DNA from: Pyropia yezoensis
Lineage: Eukaryota; Rhodophyta; Bangiophyceae; Bangiales; Bangiaceae
Assembly (NCBI GenBank): GCA_009829735.1
Contig: CM020618.1
Location: 42,670,878 to 42,734,877, forward strand
DNA: 64,000 nt
Direction: 5' to 3'
The notes beneath the pieces are model-generated. The model was not told where the DNA came from. It saw nothing but the letters and a program-made list of their open reading frames with translations, and ran no database searches. Below are positions 9,250-17,174 of the stretch, one piece after another. Position 1 is the first letter of the stretch; the number at the start of each line of letters is the position of its first letter. The position numbers were made by a program, and so were the translations under genes.

Positions 9250-12200
9250 CCGTTGGAGCTGGCCGTCCGAAGCTCACAACGGCAGCCTCGGCCAAGTGGG
9301 CCAGGAGGACGAACCAACCGTGCCGGATACTGCGGCGACCTAAGGTAGTCCGCCCACCTCGGGTAGGACTCCCCAAGAACGTAAACCCACGTCAGTTCAT
9401 CGCGGTGCTGACGGGTGAGAACTTCCAGGTGGCTGGACGGGTGCAACTTGCCCCCGGCCGTGCCTGCTGTGCCCGTATCGTACTCGATACCGGGTCAGGA
9501 GCCTCCTTGATACGCAAGTCGCTATTACCAAAGGAGGTGAAGCTCCAACGCTGGAGGTCTAAAGCTGACCATCTGATCGATATCAATGGTGGGGTACTTC
9601 CCATCGTTGGTGCCGCGACCCTCCCAATTAGGTTGGGGACCCATAAGGTCGACGTGACCTATGGAGTAGTTGAGAATATATCGTTACCCCTGCTTCTGGG
9701 TACCCCTTATGTTGTTACACAAGTGCCTTTGATTTGTGGCCCTGAGTATTTGGTCAAGTTGATGAATGGGGAAACCATCCCCATCCTTGGTAAGGGAAAG
9801 TCTGTGGCTCCTGTGACAGTCTCACAGTCGAAGCCTGTTTGCTCTGTGAGGGAAGGGTTTACTGCTACCCTGCGTTTAGCCCGTAAGGTCACGTTGCCCC
9901 CCAACTCGGTGGCGCACGTTGACGTTGTAACTGATTATACGGGGAACGGGTTGGTCCACCCTTACCCCCGTGTTGCTCGCAAGCACCAAGTGCATGTTGC
10001 CCTTGGCACGATGGACTCCAAAGCCGGAGTCCCGTGGAAGATCCAGGTGATGAACCTGACCTCGTCGCCCAAGTACTTCAAGTCGGGAGCCAAGTTCGGC
10101 TATATCGACCAACACGAGGGACCGGTAGTAGCCGTCACCCTCAACGCGGGCGCAAGTAGCGACCCGAAGCCCGGAAAGGAGAAGCATCAAGCCAAGTCGG
10201 CCGCCTCTCTTCGGCCCCATGTGAACATGGAGGGTGTCCCACCCAGGTTGAGGGATCAAGTTGAACGCCTCTTGGACCAATATCACAAGTTGTGGGATGG
10301 CCAATTGGGACTCATGAGAGCCACCCAACACCGGATCGAGTTGAAGCCCGGTGCACCCCCTATACGCCAACAACCGTATAGGGGAGGACCTCGTTCAAGG
10401 GCCCTCGTTAAGGAGCAAGTTGCTCGCATGGAGGCCCTCGATGTGATCGAGGCCAGTAACGCCGAGTGGGCGAGTCCGGTGGTTATCGTCCCCAAAGTTG
10501 ATGGGACCCCCCGGTTCTGTATCGACTACCGTAAGCTCAACGAGAGCACGGTGAAGGACAGTTATCCCCTACCTAGGATGGACGACTGTCTGGACTCTCT
10601 GGGGGAGGCAAACGTGTTCTCTACCCTGGACTGTAACGCGGGGTACTGGCAAATTCCCATTGCCCCGGAGGACAGGCATAAAACTACCTTTACCTGTCAC
10701 TGTGGTATCTACCAGTGCAAGCGTCTACCGTTTGGCCTGTGTAACGCGCCGGCAACTTTCCAGCGCGCTATGGACATGATTCTGGCCGGAGTACGGTGGC
10801 AGATCTGTCTCGTGTACCTAGACGATATCATTGTGTTCTCCCGAAGTCCGGAAGAACACATTGGCCATCTTGGCCAGGTGATCAAGCTACTTGCTGACGC
10901 CGGTGTGTCACTGAAGGCGAGTAAGTGCCACCTCTTCACTCAAGAGGTGGAATACTTGGGACATGTTGTCCGTCCGGGGCGCCTCAGTGTCAACGAGAAA
11001 ATCTTGAGGGCCATCCGTAAGGCTCAGTACCCCCGGACCCAGACCCAGATGAGGAGCTTCCTCGGGATGTGTAACGTGTACCGACGTTTCACCAAGGGCT
11101 TCGCCAAGGTGGCGAAGCCGTTGAATGAGCTAGTGAGCTCAACGCTACCGAAGAACCTGCCTCCCCCAAGTCGGGTGGAGCAGGAATTCTTTGAGACTCT
11201 TCGGGACCTTCTGCTGAAGCCCCCCATCTTGGCTATTCCCAGGTTGGGAGGCCACTACATCCTGGATGTGGACGCTAGCTACGACCAACTTGGTTGTGTG
11301 TTGCTTCAGCAGCAGCCGGACAAGGAGTACTTGCCGGTGGGATACTTCAGCAAGGGGCTGAACTCGGCCGAGAAGAACTATGGAGTCACCGAGTTGGAAG
11401 GACTCGCAGTGGTGTGGGCAGTGACGTCACTTCGTCACTACCTAAAGGGTGAGAAGTTCCTCATCCGCTGTGACCACCGCGCGTTGCAGTTCATCTTCAA
11501 GACGGACTGTACGAACACTCGTCTCAACCGGTGGAGGGTGCGAGTGGCACCCTTCAACTTTGATATTGAGTACCGACCTGGCAGGCAACATGCGCTTGCC
11601 GACGGCCTCTCTCGGGTACCTACCGAGGGGCTGGACACGAACCCAGTCGATGAGGACATCCCCATCGTGGGGGTAGTCACGCGCTCGGGTCATGCGTTGA
11701 ACCCCGAGGCGCCAAGGAACAAGAAGTACTTGCCCCTGTCCCTGGACGAGGTGGTGAAGGCCGGGGCCGAGGATCCCTTCTGCAAGTCGCAGAGGGATAC
11801 ACTGGATACAGTGGCGGAGACGCGGTTCTTTCTGGGAGACGATGGCCTCCTCATGAGGAGGGGGGTATTCCAGGGGACCGAGCAACTTGTCGTCCCCGCA
11901 TCCCTCAAGGACAGTATCCTTGAGAGGGAGCATAACGCTCCCACAGGTGGACACCTGGGGTCTAGTAAACTGTACCGGACCCTGAGGACCAGGTACTACT
12001 GGCCGTCCATGGTGGTGGACATCTACAGGTGGGTGGCTGCCTGCACAAGTTGTGCACAGAGCCGTCTGATGGAACGGCGGCCTACTACGGCTATGCTATT
12101 GGTCCCGGCCAAGGAGCCCTTTGCCGCGTTGGCGATGGACATCCTTGGGCCACTGCCAGTGACCGAGGAGGGCAACCAGTACCTCCTGGTCATCTGTGAC

Positions 12201-13229
12201 CGCTTCACGAAACTTACGCGAGCGATCCCACTGGCAGAGATCACGGCCATGTCGGTCGTGTCAGCCTTCCTAGACCACTGGCTTGCCGCGTATGGCATTC
12301 CGGATAGTACACTATCGGACAATGGAGCGCAATTTGCGTCTGTACTGTTTCAGGGAGTGCTGGATATGTTGGGGGTGCGGGCAAACTATGCCACCCCCTA
12401 CCACCCACAAACTAATGGGCAGGTGGAGCGCTTCAACAAAACTATTGTTAGGCAGCTGCGCCACTATGTGAGTGAGCACGTGAAAACGTGGGACCAATAC
12501 ATTTCTATTCTTACCACTGCCGACAATTCGCAGGTTCACTCATCTACCGGGGAAGTACCCCTCGCTTTTGCGATCCCCCGTCGCGTGCGGTCTATAGCTG
12601 TGCGGCGGTCGCTCCCAACTAGGGAGGATGGCGGCAGTACGCCTTCTCCTACTGAGAGTAAGGCGGAGTTCGCTGCTAGGCTCGAAAACCTCATCCCTAA
12701 AGTCATGGCTGAGATGGACAAAGCACAAAAGCGCTACAAGCGTACCTTTGAAAAAAAAATGCGCAATGCGAAGCATGTCCCCGAGCAGGGTGACTGGGTG
12801 CTGGTACACTCACACACCCCAACTGGGGGAAAGTTGGTATTCCAGACGAAGGGGCCGTACCAGGTCCTTCGTACTGATGGGCGGCGCTTCACCATCGAAA
12901 GTGACGATGGGGTCCGCACAGTGAACGGACAGGACGTGGTCAAAGTTGCACCACCGCCTGCAGGCGACCCAGCTTGGGCGCGTGCTTTGGAAGCGTGGCG
13001 CCTCCCCTCGCTGCCTGCGGCCAAACAGGGCCCGCAGGAGTACGTGTTCGATAAGTTCATCGACCACGGCTGGGATGAGGACACTGACCGCCTCATGTTG
13101 AGGGTGCGTTGGTTTGGCTACAAAGCCAAGGATGATACGTGGGAGTATGTGGAGGACATTCCCGCTGAGAAGGTCCGGGCGTACTGTGCCCGGAATGAGA
13201 TAGACCCTAACAGCCCTCCCTCAACGTAA
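9246..13229 (+). CDS. GypB pol polyprotein (protease, RT, RNase H, integrase, chromodomain)
   Basis: One uninterrupted frame of 1327 residues encodes the whole enzymatic part. An aspartic protease has its active site DTGSGAS at residue 81. Reverse transcriptase follows, with the catalytic YLDDIIVFS near residue 525, then RNase H. The integrase has an HHCC zinc finger (H-x4-H near residue 895, C-x2-C near 935) and a DDE core: D in AMDILGPLP near 964, D in LSDNGAQF near 1024, E in GQVERFNK near 1060. A GPY/F-type segment follows and a chromodomain-like end (YVFDKFIDHGW...LRVRWFGYKAKDDTWEYVED) closes the frame. The order PR-RT-RH-IN-chromodomain is diagnostic of Ty3/gypsy chromoviruses, in which the chromodomain is thought to steer integration to particular chromatin. 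The start overlaps the gag stop as ATGA and lies in a different frame, so pol is made either by reinitiation or by frameshifting. Confidence 0.95.
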   Translation: MTVGAGRPKLTTAASAKWARRTNQPCRILRRPKVVRPPRVGLPKNVNPRQFIAVLTGENFQVAGRVQLAPGRACCARIVLDTGSGASLIRKSLLPKEVKLQRWRSKADHLIDINGGVLPIVGAATLPIRLGTHKVDVTYGVVENISLPLLLGTPYVVTQVPLICGPEYLVKLMNGETIPILGKGKSVAPVTVSQSKPVCSVREGFTATLRLARKVTLPPNSVAHVDVVTDYTGNGLVHPYPRVARKHQVHVALGTMDSKAGVPWKIQVMNLTSSPKYFKSGAKFGYIDQHEGPVVAVTLNAGASSDPKPGKEKHQAKSAASLRPHVNMEGVPPRLRDQVERLLDQYHKLWDGQLGLMRATQHRIELKPGAPPIRQQPYRGGPRSRALVKEQVARMEALDVIEASNAEWASPVVIVPKVDGTPRFCIDYRKLNESTVKDSYPLPRMDDCLDSLGEANVFSTLDCNAGYWQIPIAPEDRHKTTFTCHCGIYQCKRLPFGLCNAPATFQRAMDMILAGVRWQICLVYLDDIIVFSRSPEEHIGHLGQVIKLLADAGVSLKASKCHLFTQEVEYLGHVVRPGRLSVNEKILRAIRKAQYPRTQTQMRSFLGMCNVYRRFTKGFAKVAKPLNELVSSTLPKNLPPPSRVEQEFFETLRDLLLKPPILAIPRLGGHYILDVDASYDQLGCVLLQQQPDKEYLPVGYFSKGLNSAEKNYGVTELEGLAVVWAVTSLRHYLKGEKFLIRCDHRALQFIFKTDCTNTRLNRWRVRVAPFNFDIEYRPGRQHALADGLSRVPTEGLDTNPVDEDIPIVGVVTRSGHALNPEAPRNKKYLPLSLDEVVKAGAEDPFCKSQRDTLDTVAETRFFLGDDGLLMRRGVFQGTEQLVVPASLKDSILEREHNAPTGGHLGSSKLYRTLRTRYYWPSMVVDIYRWVAACTSCAQSRLMERRPTTAMLLVPAKEPFAALAMDILGPLPVTEEGNQYLLVICDRFTKLTRAIPLAEITAMSVVSAFLDHWLAAYGIPDSTLSDNGAQFASVLFQGVLDMLGVRANYATPYHPQTNGQVERFNKTIVRQLRHYVSEHVKTWDQYISILTTADNSQVHSSTGEVPLAFAIPRRVRSIAVRRSLPTREDGGSTPSPTESKAEFAARLENLIPKVMAEMDKAQKRYKRTFEKKMRNAKHVPEQGDWVLVHSHTPTGGKLVFQTKGPYQVLRTDGRRFTIESDDGVRTVNGQDVVKVAPPPAGDPAWARALEAWRLPSLPAAKQGPQEYVFDKFIDHGWDEDTDRLMLRVRWFGYKAKDDTWEYVEDIPAEKVRAYCARNEIDPNSPPST

Positions 13230-14038
13230 GGGAAGGCCGAGCAACAGTGCCAAGAGAGTGCTTCAAGTCGAAGTGGTACGCAGAGTGGCTTTTAACTACA
13301 GCCCTAACCCTCACACTCTCACAACAAAGGCAGCTACCAACTAGGCATGCATGCTAGACTCTCCAACCCCACGGCCCTCGCCCTCACGTAGAGGCGAGCG
13401 GCGAGACCTACGGCGATAACGCTCCCCACCAGTCGGCGGGGCCGGCGGCTCCAAGTCGGACCCGTCGCGCCCCCCACGGTCGCGCAAGTGGCGGCGACCG
13501 CGGCTGCTCTTCTGCTTAGTCTTGCGCGCAAGTTGGCCACGCAGACGCCGGACCGACTCCGACTCTGACGGAGTCGAGGACTCCGAGACGGAGTAAGACA
13601 ACTCGTCTTCCGACACGGAGGGAGATCGCCGCGAGTGACGGCGACGACGGCAAGGAGGCGAGTATGCCCGGCTTGCCCGACGCTTGCCGCGCCCAAGCTG
13701 GGCCGGCTAGGGAACAATCGACCCAATACGAGCCAACTCGGTCGTCATGAATCCCGCCACCGACAAGCAACTCGCGGTCGCCACAACAGTACAAACGCGC
13801 TCCTCAAGTTGAGGAGTCTCGGAAGTTTGAAGGGTTGCGGTCGACGCGGCCAACCAGGAAATGGTACGCACCAACGTGGTGATCATCATCTCTGAGGTTA
13901 GAGACGTGGGTGGTAACACCAACTTGGGGTATACCGTCAGGAGGGTGGCCCCCAAGTTGGGGGACACCTGGGTGAACGACTCAACGGCCACGCTAATCGG
14001 GATGTCCCCGTGCGGCTGGTAGGGGACAGGAGGAAGCG

Positions 14039-14239
14039 TGTGGAATAACGAAAAAGTAGATATCGGAGAGTCGGAATCGAACCCGGGCCCTTGAGATGTA
14101 AGCGGAATGGCGCGCTCAAACCACTAGGCAACCGGGTGAAATCCCTGACATCTCGAGCCAGATTTGGGGTTTTGGCCCCATCTCATTACGAGTACCTACC
14201 TTTTAGGTAAGCCGCTCGGTGATTATGTATTATGCTACA
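14039..14239 (-). repeat. TRIM 3' LTR
   Basis: 201 bp, TGTAGCATAATAC...TTATTCCACA on the minus strand; matches 14455-14655 with about three substitutions. Contains a copy of the tRNA-like A/B-box segment at 14073-14133. Confidence 0.93.
14073..14133 (-). promoter_or_regulatory. tRNA-like segment with Pol III A and B boxes inside TRIM LTR
   Basis: On the minus strand GGTTGCCTAGTGGTT (14133-14119) resembles a tRNA D-arm/A box (one mismatch to TRGCNNAGTGG), and GGGTTCGATTCC (14084-14073) fits the B-box consensus perfectly at tRNA-like spacing. The segment between does not form a convincing anticodon stem, so it is tRNA-derived rather than a tRNA gene. It has the same orientation as the TRIM and could act as an internal RNA polymerase III promoter. 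The second LTR has it at 14489-14549. Confidence 0.7.
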
Positions 14240-14242
14240 TAA

Positions 14243-14254
14243 CCCCCTCCTTAA
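14243..14254 (-). other. TRIM polypurine tract
   Basis: The minus strand reads aaggagggggtta just before the 3' LTR start TGTAGC, the expected plus-strand priming site. Confidence 0.7.
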
Positions 14255-14436
14255 GTCCGAATCGTCCCCGATTCGGCCTAAGTCTCCGGCCCTCTCGATC
14301 TGAAACTCCCCAGTTCCAGCAACGACACCTATTTCCTCGTCATTCCTTACAGCCGGTTCCCGCCACGTGTATTTCGGCCCTGTTCGCACGTTGCATGATG
14401 CCACGTGTACTTCGGCCCTGTTCGCACGTGCGAGAT

Positions 14437-14453
14437 CCCCTGCTGCTCCACCA
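14437..14453 (-). other. TRIM primer-binding site
   Basis: TGGTGGAGCAGCAGGGG on the minus strand, one base after the 5' LTR end CCACA. Identical to the sites of GypA and GypB. Confidence 0.85.
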
Positions 14454-14454
14454 T

Positions 14455-14655
14455 TGTGGAATAACGAAAAAGTAGGTATCGGAGAGTCGGAATCGAACCC
14501 GGGCCCTTGAGAAGTAAGCGGAATGGCGCGCTCAAACCACTAGGCAACCGGGTGAAATCCCTGACATCTCGAGCCAGATTTGGGGTTTTGGCCCCATCTC
14601 ATTACGAGTACCTACCTTTTAGGTAAGCCGATCGGTGATTATGTATTATGCTACA
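14455..14655 (-). repeat. TRIM 5' LTR
   Basis: 201 bp copy of 14039-14239, with the second tRNA-like segment at 14489-14549. Flanked on the outside by AAGCG, which is repeated at 14034-14038. Confidence 0.93.
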
Positions 14656-15894
14656 AAGCGGAGGGGCACGCCGAGGTGGCGGGACCCGGGTGTAACTGCG
14701 ACCCCGACTTGAGGCGCCCGCAGTGGGTTGAGTCATATGGTCATCATATGAGGGCACGGCCATAACTATGGGCTTGTCCGGGGGTGGCGCAGTGTGGCGA
14801 TCCACTCCCGGGGCACACGGGTAGTCCCCGATGCCCAACCCCTCAGGGCCAGCCGTCAACATGGTGGAGCCGAAGTGGTCGAGCAACCGGGGCAGCAACG
14901 CCGGAAACCCATAGGGGACCTCAACTTGAGGCCACCACTCGGGCTGGTTGGGATAGTAGTGCTCCTCGCTAGCAGCGGACTGCTGCGGAAACTCAAGTTG
15001 AGCCGAGGTCACCAAGTAGGGACCTCGCTGGAAGTCCTTCTCCATCCGCACATCAAAGTGATGAGTGTGCGGATCAACCTCGTGAAGGTACGGGGGGCGA
15101 GTTGCCACCGCGTCCCAAGTAAAGGTCGGCAAGTCGCCGGGACCCGGGATAGTTCCCCCGCGGTCCACCATGGCCTTGGCCCGCTGTACGTCTTCGACCT
15201 CCTCGTCGTCCAGGAAGGCAAACTGGTCCGTCCTGAAGCCGGCAGGGAACCCGACCCTACGGGGATACTTCTCCCGTAGGCGGTCCCATACCCGACGCAT
15301 CGCTGCGCCAAGTCGGCCACAGCGAAGAAAAGTCAACCCCTCCTCATATAGAGGCCAAGCGGGGTAAAACCACCGCCCCAAGGCCTCACGCGGGACAACT
15401 TGTCCCGCCTCCGGCGGAGATCCCGCCGTCAACCCAAAGCCAAGTGACGCGGGAGTCCCATCCCCCGGAGCGATCGCGGAGCCCCCGCCGGATGTCCCGG
15501 CGGGCGCTGCACCGTAGGGGGTGTCCTCCATACGTTCGTCGAGAGAGTCCGTCTCCACCCCCGGGGTCGCCATGGCTCTCCCCAAGTTGGGGAGAGACGC
15601 CCTGGCTACAGCGGCACGAGACCCGCCTCGAGTTGAGGGGGACTCGGATCGTGGGTAGACGGGTGGCCTCCCCAGCGTGGGGCGGCCCCGTGGAAGGTGA
15701 AGCGGACGTGGTGGTGATGGTGAAGTGAGAACCGGGGAGAGCAAGCTGCCGAGTGGGCAAGCTTGAGGAGCGGGGCGGTCAACGTGCCCGCCTCCACGTC
15801 CACGTGACGTACCGGGGGGAACAGCAAGTCGCGCCCCCAACGCCGCGATGTGCGTTTCTACGCCCCCTCGCAGGGCCGACCGGGTCGGTCGGAA

Positions 15895-15909
15895 CTGAGG
15901 AGAGGGGAG
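15895..15909 (+). other. GypB polypurine tract
   Basis: ctgaggagaggggag lies directly before the 3' LTR start TGTGGCAG at 15910. Confidence 0.75.
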
Positions 15910-16378
15910 TGTGGCAGTATTGACCCCCAGGTACGGGGGCAACACGTGCCATGCAAGGGGCGGCAAGCCACTAGCCTGATCCGTTCCTCCCCCTGCATTT
16001 GGGTCCGTATTCCCTAAGTTTGGGATAGTTAGCTTAGTCGTAAATCCAACTTGGATTTGAGGGTTTTCTGCATTTATCGTCTTGAATTTTCGTGTGGCCC
16101 GGTGGGCAGGTGCTGGGGTGGGAGATTCTGAGTGGCGAGATTCTGAGGGGACCCTGGGGGGATAAGGGGAGGGACAGCGGGGCTTGGCCCTGCGTCCCCG
16201 TCCCGACCAAGAAACTGTTGGACCACACACCATCCTCTTGCTTGTCCGTGGGGGGTTTGCCCCACAACAGGGACAGAGTGTGTGCGACTTGCACTTCTTC
16301 CGGTTCCCCCGACACGGGAGGCAGCCCTTGTACACCGCCCAAACTTGGGTGTCGTGTGTGCAAGTGGTTTTTGCCACA
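15910..16378 (+). repeat. GypB 3' LTR
   Basis: 469 bp partner of 6715-7183, ending TTGCCACA and followed by the target duplication CGGCT and then GypA protease sequence. Confidence 0.95.
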
Positions 16379-17174
16379 CGGCTCACGTTGACGATCAGCA
16401 CCGAGAACGGGGTGTGCCTTTCTACCTTCTTGTGATGTCCGTGGCCCAAGTATAGCCGGTGTTTCGCCAGAAATTCCTTACGTCCGTAGATTAGGCATTG
16501 ACCTGCAGTCCGGGTCGATACTTGAACCTTGGTTTCCGAGCGAAGAGGTAGGAGCACCGGTTTGAAGAGGGTCAAGGTAGAGGGTGGGATACGTTCCTTC
16601 TTGTTCTTGATTACACGAACCTTGGCGTCCAGATGCTCCAACACCGGTGACACAAACCCATGGTTGAACTGCACCTTTCCTTCTCCGGGCAGGATACTCT
16701 TGACATGCTGCTTCTGGAAGTCCCAGCCTAGGATAAGGGGGACTGATTGGGTCTTGACTACTAGAAAGGGAAAAAGCATTGGTTCATTGTTGACATAGAT
16801 GTCGACGGGAAGACGGCCAAGCGGTCGTAGGGTTTGACCTGAAGCGTCGACAATATGGGTCCGAGTAGGCGCTCTCCAGGCATGTCGGCGCCAGCCCGGA
16901 GGTAACAGGTTCTCAGTGATGACGCTTGGCCCGGCTCCCGTGTCAACCACCAGCGTAACAGCTTGGGGGAGGCTATCCCCCACACGCATACGAGCATTAA
17001 TCTTGAGGTTTTCCTTACGCAGGACAAGCAAGGTCCCCTTGAACAAACAGGGTGTCCAGGCGGCTACCAGTTGAGCAGGTATCTGCCGTCCTTTCTCCCG
17101 GCACGCAAGGTGAGAACGGGTAGAATGACCCTGCCGTTGTAGATTCGGGAAGACACTTGGGGAGAGCGCCTGCC
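16379..17174 (-). pseudogene. GypA protease part of pol, separated from RT by GypB
   Basis: The minus strand encodes the pepsin-like protease domain of GypA with the active-site motif VVDTGAGPSVI (about 16930) and the second conserved segment LILGWDF (about 16725). The frame runs without stop to the GypB insertion point, where FSVLIVNVSR joins in frame to KPITLAKG at 6714 once GypB and one CGGCT are removed. The apparent frame that continues past 16379 into the GypB LTR is an artefact of the insertion. It follows gag after a stop in another frame, as in GypB. Confidence 0.85.

Larger units (their letters stand above)
14039..14655 (-). mobile_element. TRIM (miniature LTR retrotransposon) with tRNA-like LTRs
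   Basis: Two 201-bp direct repeats (14039-14239 and 14455-14655) with TGTAGC...CCACA ends on the minus strand enclose only 215 bp. On the minus strand the 5' LTR (14655-14455) is followed after one base by the primer-binding site TGGTGGAGCAGCAGGGG (14453-14437), and the 3' LTR is preceded by a purine tract (14254-14243). The 5-bp target duplication AAGCG is present at 14034-14038 and 14656-14660. There is no coding sequence, so it must borrow Gag and Pol. The LTRs differ at about 3 of 201 positions, so it is the youngest layer. It shares the TGTAGCA start and the primer-binding site with GypA, a possible autonomous partner. The internal part has a 29-bp direct repeat at 14363 and 14401. Confidence 0.95.
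13341..15573 (-). pseudogene. Opposite-strand accessory gene of GypB, split by a TRIM
   Basis: Between pol and the 3' LTR the minus strand carries a long frame starting at an ATG at 15573 (context GCCATGG). It is open for 306 codons to the TRIM target site. If the TRIM and one copy of its AAGCG duplication are removed, it continues in the same frame to 13341, 537 codons in total, with a single TAG at 13707-13709. The N-terminus is acidic and Gly/Pro/Ala-rich. The middle looks globular and rich in Trp, Tyr and Phe (for example VDPHTHHFDVRMEKDF near 15050), and the C-terminus is Arg/Ser-rich like an SR tail. I recognise no domain. Antisense frames in this position are known from some plant Ty3/gypsy lineages; any relation is unproven. 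Confidence 0.75.
6715..16378 (+). mobile_element. GypB: Ty3/gypsy chromovirus inserted in GypA
   Basis: This plus-strand element is complete at both ends. The LTRs are 469 bp each (6715-7183, 15910-16378) with perfect TGTGGCA...TGCCACA ends, flanked by a 5-bp target duplication CGGCT (6710-6714 and 16379-16383). Closing the gap at the duplication rejoins GypA pol in frame across its protease-reverse transcriptase linker. Inside are a primer-binding site (7186-7203), gag (7303-9249), pol (9246-13229), an opposite-strand frame (15573-13341) that is split by a TRIM, and a polypurine tract (15895-15909). I count about 16 differences between the two LTRs over 469 bp, so it is younger than GypA. 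Pol is fully open; gag has one in-frame stop. Confidence 0.95.

Noticed and set aside
14073..14133. A tRNA gene on the minus strand
   Set aside because: A and B boxes are present, but the anticodon stem does not pair, the acceptor stem is missing and the segment occurs identically in both LTRs of a TRIM. It is tRNA-derived LTR sequence.
15573..17046. A continuous minus-strand frame linking the GypA protease to the GypB antisense gene
   Set aside because: It runs by chance through the GypB 3' LTR. The target duplication and the in-frame join to 6714 show that the protease belongs with the reverse transcriptase at 3610-6714.
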